In this document: positions 31,601 through 42,844 of the stretch, piece by piece
How the letters are laid out: the number at the start of each line of letters is the position of its first letter
Position numbering within the stretch: the stretch's first letter is position 1
From: Takifugu bimaculatus
Lineage: Eukaryota; Chordata; Actinopteri; Tetraodontiformes; Tetraodontidae
DNA length: 64,000 bases
Direction: 5' to 3'
NCBI GenBank assembly: GCA_004026145.2
Contig: CP034985.2
Span: forward strand, 4,115,481 to 4,179,480
Program-made: the position numbers and the translations under genes
Notes under the pieces: model-generated
What the model saw: the letters and a program-made list of their open reading frames with translations, nothing else
Database searches by the model: none
What the model was told of the DNA's origin: nothing

Positions 31601-34600
31601 CGATTTACCGTCGTTCTGTCGTAAAGTCTTCGCCGTGTCTGAATGTCGGCGAAGCTGCGATGTCAAACGTGCATCTGCCGAACTGCACAGGCACGGACGC
31701 AGGACAAAGTTTGTCCGGCGGTTGGTTCTGGAAGCCTGAGTCCGTTAGTTCACCGTTCCATAGAGAGAACTCTATAGTTCGTTAGGCCTTCGCTCTTCTG
31801 GAGCGTTCAGGGATCACGATGGTGTGTTGCATAAATCTGGGATAAAAGGTACGATACACTAATATAGATCAGTGTGTGTCCACGGTCCAGAGATTCTTTA
31901 GTCTGCACGGACAGCAGACGTCAGAAAGTGCCGCACTGTGATTGATCACATGTTGACCGAGAGCTGCTGTGATCCCACACGGATCCGAGAGCCTGATCAC
32001 CAGCCATTATTAGATTTGGGATTTATCCCAACGGTCAGATCGAGTTGAGTCGCGCCAGCTCAAATTGCAAATACGGTTACTTTGCTGGGCTTTATTGATC
32101 CACTACTGGTGGATAAATAGATGTGGTTTGGTAAGAACCATAATCACAGTACCAATTATGTTCAGTTCAACGGGTCAGTACACTGTAGAAGTGCTGAGAG
32201 TTGTGAACAGGCCGGTTAAGAACCTAGATCTCCATTAACCCAGGCTAAATTACAGTCTGGGTCACAACATGGGGGACTGGGTCTGGAACCGCCACAAATG
32301 CAACCATGATGACACGATTACACTAATATTGCTATAATCTGCTGAGTTATAACATGCTGAAGCTACTGTTAGCATCAATTCATCCATTAAACTACGGCAA
32401 GAAACCTCTGCAATTACCTAGAAGACGTCATTTCAAGCAAAGGTGTGATCGATCACCTCGACTTTGATTTAGGGGAGAGTGAGCTGTAATCACAGCATTT
32501 AGGGGAGGCACAAGACACAAACACACACTGTCGCAGCCATCACAGGGTCAAGAGGACGTGGACAGTGAATAGGAGGCTGAGTAAAGTCTAATTATCCAGA
32601 GGTGAATTAAGTTCAGAGCAGAAAAGTCGTTTACAATCCCAGAAAACCCGCACGGGGCTCAATAGACTTATTTAGCCTCCACTTTCCATCTAAAGGTCCA
32701 TTTTCTCAAGAATTCCTTGATCTGTAGCTCTAATGACTCTTGTTACCCCAGAGGTCGCATTCATATTCAAAGGCTCTTTGAAAGGGGCTTTACATTCCTA
32801 ATTGAGTCCATTTGAATGTGATCCCCTATTAGAAAATCCAGACGAATACATTATCTACAGTAATAGTTGAGCCATAATACCAGTGCGAAGGAGGCAAAAG
32901 CAACTGTGCACTGCATGTTGAAGACGTGAGCAATCACAAATGCAACGTGGCTTCATCTAAGCTAATAAGCATTCGTTTCCATTAAAAAAACAAACATCCA
33001 GGTAAATTCTATTGGAAAATCTCTCACGGGAGGAATTTTCTATGCAGGGCCATCACAGTTATTTAGTGCGAGACGATCCTCCCAGTGTGGGAGGTGTGAA
33101 GCACATAAAGCAATTACCTTTAATAGAGGCACCATTAAATGACTGATCTGAGTTTTCCGTCTGAACTCCACCGATAATTAGTCTGGAGATGTAAAAAACA
33201 ACAAAAAAAAAATCATCTGTATGCACGGCGGCTCTGCAACCACAATCAGTAGAAATCACCGTCAAAAAACGATGTCGGACGGGTGTGAAAATGTCCTGGC
33301 AGACGAGCAGTGATGAGTAAAGCTGCTGTGCCCAAATATTGGCCATGTTTAACAGGGGCAGTTAAATGCCATCAGTGGGGTCAGCCGCGGGGGCAGATTT
33401 GCCCAATCTACAGAACTCCAGCTGTTTGCCGTGGATCCGTGCGCCATATTACATAAACCCCCTGAGGAATACATTAAACATACTTCCTATGCTTTGTGTT
33501 TTACTCTCGGATAATCAACACGTAGCTCGCGGCACGCCGGTCCAAAGGAACAAGCGTGACATATTCACATGAAAGAGCCGCGCAGCCGATTTAATCAAGG
33601 CCAGTCCGGATGAAACAGCTGCCATCCTTTCAGAGGATCCTGCAGCGCCAGGGTTCTGAAGGACCCTCCAAGATAGTGGCAGTTCAATTGGACCTTATGT
33701 AGGCTAATGATGCTGGAAGGTGGCGTGCAGCACGCAGAATCTGTTTAAAGATGGTATGTATGTGGAAATGAAGAGGCTTCACTCCTCGGAATTCTCTTTG
33801 TGTTTCTGCAGACGGGTCATCGGGACGCAAGCGTTCCGCTGAGGCGAAGACGGCCGTCGTGCGAGCGCTGGGTTGAGGGGTGCCACACGGACCTCAGCTT
33901 CCTCTTCATTTGAGTGAGAAAGGCTCCGAAGATTAGCCACGGCCTCGGCCACTCGAGAAAAGCCCAATTCATCACACACCTGCTGAAGAACCTGCGTAAA
34001 ATCCACCTATTTCAGTAGCTGGCAAAATAATCGGAATTTGAGTTGCTTTAGCTTGCAACTGTCTTGAACCTGAATTTCCTGACTTGTATTCACAGGAAGG
34101 AGTAATGATGAAAAATGGGGCCGCGCCGTTGCAACTGCTGCCCGCCACAATCCCGACAAAGCTAATGGAAATAACTAAACGGACTCAGACGGCTGCTAGC
34201 TTGCGTGCCGCATCAGATATAACAAATGCGCTGGTGGCTCGACGCTGATGGATGTTATGCGACAAGTGCGCGTTGGTCTCATTGTGTCAAAGGCAGTCGT
34301 GGGGCTCCACGCAGGACACGATGCTGCCAGCAGACGTGACGTGACGGTAGAATATCTTCTGAACCGTTTAGGTGCAATTGCCTCAATCAAGGATTGATCC
34401 TTTGCTACTGATTGGTGGCTAATGGTGGACAGTAATGACAGAGATGCTCTCAGCTTACCGCTCCTGTATCTGTCAGGAGTCACAAGAACATCTGGACCAG
34501 ACTAAAGTCTGCAATCAGACGTTAACGACGCGGTTTGAACCTCTGAGGTCATGCCTATAACATTATTATAGCAGCATTTCCATCTGCTGTTACATTAATA

Positions 34601-37600
34601 TCAATACTTGACATCAACTGATCAGCAGTGATGAGTTCATATCAAAACGCCTCCAATCTCCAGATGCAATAGCTGCCAACTGATGTTTTCCACATGCCCG
34701 GACAGTTCTCACCTACTTACCTGAACACTTGTGCGAATCTGATGAAGTTATGAAGCGCTGTGGACAAGCAGGAGAAGCAGCAGCGTCCGCCCCTGAACTG
34801 CTGCTGACGCCCACATCTACTCCTCCTCCGACTCCTCCCCCTTCTCTGCCTCATCCCGCTCCTCCATCTCCTCACTTTCTCCCTTTCTCCTCTTTCCAAC
34901 GGAGTGGTCTGACAGGGGATGAGGCTTCCGGCCATATGGGAAACTCTTCCAACGGTGGCCCGCGCCTGAATCGGCAGGTTGCCGACGACGTCGGGGCAGG
35001 ACAGTAGCTCGAAACCCAGTCGTGGGCGATCCCGATTGGAGCCGTGGCTCCTTGAGGATGCAAGGTGACGGACTCCCCTTCCCCGGCTGCTAGACCTGCT
35101 CAAACTTTCCAAGAGGACTCAGATCCACGGTTTCCTGCTGAAGGATTTGAGGCTCCTCAGCTCGACAAAAATTTTTTTTTTAAAATGGCATCTCCTCATC
35201 GTCAGTGCTTCTTCCACTAATTCATCAATCTGTGAGGGGGGGAAAAACTCTCAAAAGGAAAAACGAGGCGTCCGACGGCTGTCGCCCGCACACGGACGCT
35301 GGCCAGCTGTCGCCTTCGCCATCGGAGGAGAAGATCAGACCACCGAGAGCCTGGCGGCGATGCCGAATGAACTTGTTTGGATCAAAGCTCCTCGTACTTA
35401 GCAACTGGTGAGGATGAGCCGCGGCGCGATGAGCTACCCGTGTTTGACAAGTGTGTTTTTCAGCTCATTGGAGAGCGGAGCGCAGAGAGGGAACAAAGTC
35501 AGCAGCAGGGAGTGAGGGGAGGGGAAGAGCAAAGCCAGCGCGGGCAGGAGCGGAGCGCCGGGAGAGGAGACGGAGCGGAGGAAGACGCAAAAGACCAGAA
35601 ACTGACACAACTCCAGACCAAGGGAGGCGCGGAAGGGGGGAAAACGGCGTTTCCAAGGGCTTGTTTGGTGCCGGAGGATGGTGTTTTGAGAGAGGGTGAG
35701 TGTGCGTTCTCTTTGATGTGCAGGAAATTAAGTCGCGCCCAGGAGCAGCTGTCAAACACTGACTGTTGTGCAACAGCGCGGCGCATCTACTCTCACACGT
35801 TTTATTGCTAAATCCCCCGCACCACTGTTATCGTTCACCGTTTTCCCAACAGTTGCTGCATCCTGACTGAGGAGAGTCGTTTGGGAGGTTAAGGGAGTGT
35901 AAAGTGATGCAGAAGTGTTAATGTGCAGCAGAGGAGGGAGACGTTTCATTTAAAATGCCATTAAAACGGCCGAGATACTGAACACTCTAAAACAGGCTTG
36001 AATTCAAAGAGTATAAAGAAATAAAAAGGCTAAATTCAAAGAGAAATTCCCCCCCAAAATTCTCACTTGTTGAATGTTATTTTTCTGCTAATGGAATTTT
36101 TTGGTACAAGCATATTTGTGTTATTCGTTATATACCCATATTCCCTCTCTGAAGGAAATGCTCACATTATTTAGCAATTGAGAAGAAAAAAAACTGGATT
36201 TGGATGGTCAAGTGGACCAATGTGGAAATGTGAAGCAAGAATAAATGACGATGCTCAGTGGTGTACCTGGCAGTTATTAGCTGCTCTCTAGGAATACTTG
36301 ACGACTGTGGACAGCTGGAAAAGGCACGTTTATGTTAACATATCGGAAGGTTTAAGTGGGTGAATGGAAAATCTCCAGTGTCTCTGCTCCACCTGCAGCT
36401 GCGCTGAGCTTCACACCGTCCTCTGCTGCCTGAATCAGAACCAATCACAGTCAAGTGCCTATGCTTTGTTTCCTATTTCCTGTCCAAGAGGCAGTGGATG
36501 ACCGGACCTCATTCCTCCGCTTTGACGCCGCTCTCCTCCAGTCTAGAATGGCTAATCAAGTATTCAGAATGACACCGGAACATATAAATTAATGGTGATG
36601 CTGATTGGGACTATTCATCTCAGTTAGGAATCCGTCTCTGTTTGTCAATCTAGTTAGCTAAAGCACCGAGGGTCTAACGTGATTTCCTTCTGTCTCATTA
36701 TGATTGAGCCTCGATAGGTGCCCATTAGTCCCTCTGGTAAACTACGGCTGCGGGGGAGGAGGAGCGGGATTGATTCCTGTGTGCAGACAGATGATGGCAC
36801 AAGGATGTAAATAAGCCGTTTCAGCCAAGTCGTGGGGACACGCTCAGTGAGAGAATGGCACCATGTATGCTCTTTATCCATAGCAACAGCACAATCAGCC
36901 CCCGACAACGCCAGGGAGTTCAACCTGACTAAATAAAGTCACGTCCAGGATACAAAACAGATGAGAGGAAATTCATTTCTCAAGGCCTTGGAGCACCTTG
37001 AGCTGTTGTAGTTGGATCAATGCAAGCTCCCCCCCCTGAACCCTGCAAGTGAAAGTCTCAAGGCGATAAAAATGCTTCATCACAAAAGTGAAAGAACGCC
37101 GTCACGTTGTGTCCTTCGGGGGGGGAAAAACAACTTCAGCCTCGGCGTCATTGAAACATTTTCTGCGGGCCTGACTGAGCCAGCAACAGGAGGGCGCGAT
37201 TGCAATCAATTAAAAAAAAGCCACGAATGCTGCAAGCAGTCGTGATGTTTGGTGAAACTGCGGGGGCTGCATAATTATCACCGGGGCGGTCAAAAGAGCA
37301 GCAAAAATCAGAACCTTCCTCCATTCACATGAGTCTATTGTGGGCAACGTCGCACCGCCGCCTTTTATTTCTCCCCAATCACCAAGGCTGCAGCAGGGCA
37401 TTTAATTTTCTGTTTTTGTTCACTTCGAATCAAAAGAGGCGTCCCGGCACCCTCGACGAAAAAGGCGGAAATCTCGGCTTCAATCCTCCGCTGTGGCAGA
37501 AAATGAATCCGGGGAAAGCAGCCCAACCTCGGTGGTACAAAAGGACGCTATTTAAACATCTGTGGCGAGAACACGTCCTGTCCAACGTGAGAGTGCGGGG

Positions 37601-40600
37601 GGGGGGGGGCGCGATGAGCCGGCCCGTTGTGCACTTACACCCGCACCCACATTGACGTTTCAAAGGCAGGCAGAAAATTCCAAAAGAAGTAATCTCACAT
37701 CAACGGCGCTTGATGAACACGTTTTGTTTAGCTTTGCCGTGACCTAATGTGAAGGCAGAAAAAAAAAACCCGCCGTCTTCCTCCATCTGTTACGTCGTGC
37801 CATTTAAAACTCCAGCCTGTCCAACAGGACCTTTGCGCGGTGGCTGACTCAGTCTTGTTGAACCTCGTGCTCCTGCGTCAACAAGAGTCTAATCCATCTT
37901 AATTCTTGTCTCCCCTGAGTGAAATCTTTAGTCCTCCCATCGTCTGTTAATGAACGTGAAGGAGACGTCAAATAATACCATGTAATGAGTAATTGCAGCC
38001 TAAGTTTTAGAGTCAGAAAGTCTTACATTAGGTAAGCAGAAGTTGGTCTGTGAAAGTCCAAATGAGCCGTCTGTGCTCTACAGATGAAGAGAACCCTTCA
38101 GCGCGCATTAGAGACGCTCGAGGCCGGGCTCTCTCACGTCACCACTCGCGTTACCATCCGCTGGACTGCTCGGGATATTTCAGAGTCCAACCATGACACC
38201 AAGGGTTATTGATCGGCACAGACAGAGCTGTCTTTCATTGATTAGGGTCAGGGGTGGGTTTCTTTAATTACCTTCAGCTAATGTTATTCCCATTATTAAC
38301 TAAAACAAATGCAAAACGATTGTTGTTTTTTTTACGTGTGCATCCCTGTTTCGCTAAACATGAGTTTGATGGATTTGCTGTCAGCGAGCCGATCAGTCGA
38401 TGGCGGTTTCAGCTCTTGAAATACCGTCTTAAAGTTACGGAGTCTGATTCCAGCAGAACTTCAGTGCCTTCTGCCCCCTGAGGTCAGAACCAAAACAGTC
38501 CTCACCCACTCAAATATATATTTATCTCCATCCTGTTTAAGGCTGGTTCACACATGTCCGAACCCAGCTCCAACAGCAGCGAACGGCACCCCTGTCGGCT
38601 CACACGTTAAGTGTTACCACAGGTAGCACCGTGGTTAGATAATGACGTTGTAGCTGAAGCGGAGGGGAAACGAGCTATTTTAGTATAGATTCAAAAGCCT
38701 CTGACGTGTTTTTGTAAAGCTGTCTTCTCAATTTCCGCTTGCAAACAGCCTCTGCAGGCCGTTTCTCTCCTGAAACACGTGCACATACTTCTGACCTGTA
38801 CCTTTCTGCCCAATCAAACAAAACAAACAACACTCCAACACATCAGCAGCCTGGACACGAAAGCGTTAGCGTGATCATCTGCACAATAAGAACTGTGCTG
38901 CGTGAGAACAAGCGGAGAAGAAAAGGGGGGATTTCTGCGGCTCACTCCCGATTTCACAGCTACCTTAATTGGCTAGAAAAATGACTCTTGAAAGCATCAC
39001 CTCCCACGTACAATTAAGTATCCTCTAGAGAGCAGCAGCCTCTTGCTGTATGGCATGACTAATCTGGCAATGTGGGCAAAACACAGAGTCAAACAACTCA
39101 CCGGAGAACCTTTGGCCTTCACGCTATGGAAGCAGTGACGCGCCGCTGCTACACACTCCAACTTTAATATTGTGATGAACAAAAGATCCAGATTAAAAAA
39201 AGGAATCAATTGTGTGAGCTGTCTGCTCCGGGAAATCTCTGAAATGAATCACACCTGATGGGAAAGGCAGGTTCTCCTGGAATACGGCTGGTTGGAACAA
39301 ACAGGGGAGATGCTGAAACAAGAACAAGGATTCCACACTTCTCAACCGGGATCTCCAATGAGACAGTTAAAAGCCAAAGAAAATCATTTGTTGTCAAGAT
39401 AATTACAGTAGAAATAAAGCAGAAACCCTCGTAATTGGCTCTTCCAATTATGCATTCAAGTACTGACGCGTGAATGCAACAGATCATCATAGAAACCATC
39501 TAAATGTATATTTCTCAAGGTCTATCACGTTTACAGTGCTGTTTATGAAGCGGCCCGCGGTGCTGGTGTACGTAGTACAATGCCAAAACTACTTAACGGA
39601 AGTCAACTTGAATTCCACTGTGCTGGTCTCAGCCTGAGTTATGGTGCTGACCGTGTTTTAAAATATACGTGTGTATGAATAATCCCAGTTTGTCTTCACA
39701 TTCCCGTCCTCTCGGTTACCCCCAGCATTAAAGAAACAATAACCAACCCCCTGAATAATCATCCCATTTGTTCTGCCGATCACTCTAATCACTCCAGTTA
39801 TTGAAGGAGACAGTTATTAGCCTCCACATTTGACAACATGATCAGCAGCTTGAGCTCCAGCAGTCGCCATGACATGATGCTGATGATGACAAAACAATCC
39901 CGAGCGCTCTCCCTGATGCAACCAAGTGCTGATTAAACAGGAAAGACATGTGCACGTCCACACTCGGTGCGACTCAGCCTCTTAACGTCTACATCTCATT
40001 ATCCGTCCAAAGAGAAAAGGTCATTAATACTTCCCAGAATGTCAATTCATTTGTGTTACCTGTCCTAATGACTTCCATCACTTTCTTCAGAATCTTCCGT
40101 AACCCCGTCAGGGCCCTGATTATTCACAGTGTTACAGCGTGTTTTTGATTACTAATTATCACTTGTGGAATAAAGGCAGAGATTATGTCACAGTTAAATG
40201 TTGCACATCTATTCATGGACATATTATAAATGGAATTTAGTCAGCATGTATGGGACTGGTCATTTTGGCCATCTCTGAGATAATCTAGGATATTATGATT
40301 TATATAATATTATGTCACAAAGCTCATATCATCTCAATCTGATTTCTTCAACATGACAGTGAGTTCACTGTTCTTCCCTGGCCTCCGCAATCACCAGATC
40401 CAGATCCAATAAAGCACCTTTGGGAGATTCGCATCACAGACGTGCAGCCGACAAATCTGCAGCAACTGCTGATGCTGTCGTGTCTTTACGGGGCCAAAAA
40501 CAGCTGAGGAATGTTTCAAAAACCTCGTTGAAAGTATGTCATGAACAATAAAGGAGCTCTGAAACCAAAAGAAGGTCCAAGCATTTATTAGCAAAACGTA

Positions 40601-42330
40601 TTTTCCACTAGGGCAGCCAGACGCCAGCTGTCACATAACTTCCTAAGCCAAGTTAATTAGAATCTATATTCATATTTTCCTTAATTTATCAAACATAAAT
40701 GTGCAAAAACATATTCCATTGAAAAATCTCCTACTCAATATTACAAAAATTGAATTAACTGAGAGTTGCTTGTCATGACTGGAACATAAACAGAGCCTGG
40801 GACCAGTTTAGTGGTTTTGAAAGGCTGAAAAACCAGCTTATCAAACTGCCCTAATTGAACAGCTGTTGTCAGAGAATTAGCCTTAAATATACCGATACTA
40901 CTCCGCTCTGCACTAATAAGCCTGCGCTCCAAATCATTTTCTTATGGGAAACAAAGTCCCCACAGACGATCAGTGACCACTGAGGCTGAAATTAGCAAAG
41001 AGGAGTAAGTTTGTTCTGTGCAGCTATCTGACAGTCAAAGCAACGGAGGATTTACGCCACAAACGTTCCAATTTCAGTCTAATTAGGGCAGAAAGTCACA
41101 AAAGTGCAACTGAACTCAGTGGAGGATTTGACAGAATAACCATGGTGGTGTGATCCCAAAAAGAGCTTTACTTGTACAAACTCATTGTTTTGTCACCGTC
41201 CTCACCAGCAGAATCCACCCAGAAACGAAACCCAACAGAACCCTCAGGTTTTGTTTAAAACTCGTGAGCTCACCTGCTGACTCCAACAGAACGTGGTAGT
41301 CGGTGCCTCGCCGAGTGGGTATGTCGTCGCCAGAGTCCGGCTTCTCTGACTGCTCATAACGGTCCCAGTTTGACTCCAGTTTCCTCCTGGAGAAATTTCC
41401 CAACCCGCAGTCGTCTTCTTGATGCCCTTCTTCCTCACTTTGCTCCTAGAAGACAAAAGAGTGAGAAACACCATGAAGGATTTGATATCAGTATCTTTTC
41501 AGATGTAAAAAAATTCACATCAAGGTTGCTGAAATATTCATCTTGTAAACTGTAATGCAAAAAAATTAACTCTACTCCAAACAGTTTAAGATGGTGGCGA
41601 GATGTGATAAGGGTTTATGTAGATCAACTCCAGCTGTACAAATGCTGTCATGGAAATGATGTCTCAGATGTGGTGACTGCTCAGTTGAAACACAAACATG
41701 GAACATAATCATTAGACCCCAAAGTAGATTGTCATAATTGCAATCAAGGAGCTCCAATGTGCCGAGGAAGATTTATATGATTGCAATCAACGAGTTCCTA
41801 TTGTTTCCCTTCTGATGCAGTCGTTACCATGGTGGGAGAATCTGCTTATACAGAGCATCCCAGTGGAAATTCTGCTCCAATCTAATTTCACAGAAATTGA
41901 GTTAAAGGGGAGGGGGGATTTGGAAAGATTTTTATTTCGCAATTATCATAATAGCGCATATGCACTTTACAACAAGCAGTAGACGTAGGATATCAGGTGT
42001 AAATATTGGAGCTGCTGCCGATTAGCCCGGCCTGAAGACTTCTTATTTAATTTTAATACGTCATCTAAACATTACAAAACCATTTGTTTTTCCAGAATGA
42101 GCTGAGGTTGAGAGCATCAGCGTCACGGAAGCAACTTTCTCTCTCTCTCTCACCGGGGGATGAAACGCATGTATGTTTTCTCCACGTCCATGGCCGCGAT
42201 AATAGTTTCTTTTCCCCCGGCCGCGGTGGTGACTTCCTCTCCCTCTGCCCCGATGTTCACCACTGTTGATAGCGCCCCGGTCAACTTTTTTCCAGCTCCC
42301 TCCTCTACCGCTGTTCGGCCTACCCTCCAT
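25639..42330 (-). CDS. aven: Aven, apoptosis and caspase activation inhibitor (six exons)
   Basis: Exons in transcript order: 42154-42330 (ATG at 42328-42330), 41274-41445, 26962-27032, 26512-26607, 26143-26422, 25639-25775 (stop TGA at 25639-25641); 933 nt, 310 residues, all phases joining. Exon 1 is an arginine/glycine-rich RG box (HRGRGRGSHHRGRGKRNYY). Exon 2 has KLESNWDRYEQ and RGTDYHVLLESAG, exon 3 DSFTQFRFSEEKEWD, exon 4 ALAQILQELPVHQRLNL, and the C-terminus is VTEEDLEDWLDSMIS, nearly identical to mammalian Aven. Mammalian Aven binds Bcl-xL and Apaf-1, and its RG-rich part binds G-quadruplex RNA (established for the family). Human Aven is 362 residues; the shortfall is mainly a shorter N-terminus. 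It is convergent with RYR3 and divergent from CHRM5. Confidence 0.95.
28330..28348. repeat. G19 homopolymer
   Basis: Nineteen consecutive G on the + strand in AVEN intron 2. A run like this could form G-quadruplex structure and is a likely place for length errors. Confidence 0.95.
30824..30835. promoter_or_regulatory. Perfect 12-bp palindrome TAATTGCAATTA (homeodomain-type site)
   Basis: TAATTGCAATTA is its own reverse complement and consists of two facing TAATTG cores, the preferred target of many homeodomain dimers. It sits in an AT-rich part of AVEN intron 2. Function is inferred from motif shape only. Confidence 0.25.
32766..32782. promoter_or_regulatory. Inverted TCF/LEF-type sites (17-bp palindrome with 3-bp centre)
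   Basis: TTCAAAG-GCT-CTTTGAA places two TCF/LEF core sites (CTTTGAA) in opposite orientation three bases apart. It lies in AVEN intron 2. A Wnt-responsive role would be inference; one chance occurrence in 64 kb is possible. Confidence 0.25.
35400..35695 (+). other. chrm5: Candidate non-coding first exon (5' UTR) of CHRM5, inside AVEN intron 2
   Basis: A purine-rich, GC-rich stretch with several CpG dinucleotides ends in a strong donor (GAGAGAGG|GTGAGT, cut after 35695) on the + strand. The CHRM5 coding exon 7.1 kb downstream starts with a strong acceptor and has no nearby promoter-like sequence of its own, so it needs an upstream partner of this sort. In human, CHRM5 5' UTR exons also overlap AVEN on the opposite strand (my recollection). 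The 5' border given here is a guess; only the donor is sharp. Confidence 0.4.
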
Positions 42331-42844
42331 AGCTGACAGGCATGGATCTCGCTGCCAGGCAGCGGGAGCGTTTAGCGTGTGACACCGCGTTACCGCGTGT
42401 TACATTGAATTTGGTCGTTCAATAACTGTAGCGTTTGATGGTTCCGAGTGTTATTTGGGCTCAAACGATGCTGTGTTGTGAGGGTTGACCTAACATTAGA
42501 ATAATGTGATGTTAGGGTAAACGTGTTTAAATCATTTCTGTAATGTAGGTCATGCATTACTGAAGGCTTGCTTGAATAACAGAAAAGAATAAATAAGTTC
42601 TGGGCTTTTTTTTATTGATCCATTGAGACAAAACGGGCTTTTGCCCACAGACAAGTTTATGAACACATTAAAAATGCACATATAGACAATCACCCTTTTT
42701 ATCATTTCTTTAGCATATATGACCTGTGTTTGACATTTAAACTGGTAGAATGAAGGAAATAACTTTAATTTAAATGGAATAAAATTAAATAAACACAATG
42801 TACCAATTATATTAATATCCATTCTTCTTTTTTCAGGAACCTCA
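42331..42844. promoter_or_regulatory. AVEN promoter side and CHRM5 3' splice acceptor
   Basis: Only 514 bp separate the AVEN start codon (- strand) from the CHRM5 start codon (+ strand). The AVEN-proximal 150 bp are CpG-containing and presumably hold its promoter. The CHRM5-proximal part is AT-rich and ends in a pyrimidine tract and AG (CTTCTTTTTTCAG, AG at 42835-42836), a typical 3' splice site eight bases before the ATG. The CHRM5 promoter is therefore elsewhere. Confidence 0.6.

Larger units (their letters stand above)
27033..41273 (-). other. aven: AVEN intron 2, 14.2 kb, gene-poor
   Basis: Lies between the AVEN exon ending EYHV...ESAG (41274) and the exon starting GDSF (27032). No coding exon with family similarity is visible on either strand, although many random short open frames exist. 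It contains a G19 run (28330-28348), a GT/G run near 28484-28511, a GC- and purine-rich block (about 34,800-35,700) that probably holds the first CHRM5 exon, and AT-rich stretches with homeobox- and TCF-like palindromes. Its size is out of proportion to the other introns here, which suggests retained regulatory DNA. Confidence 0.7.
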
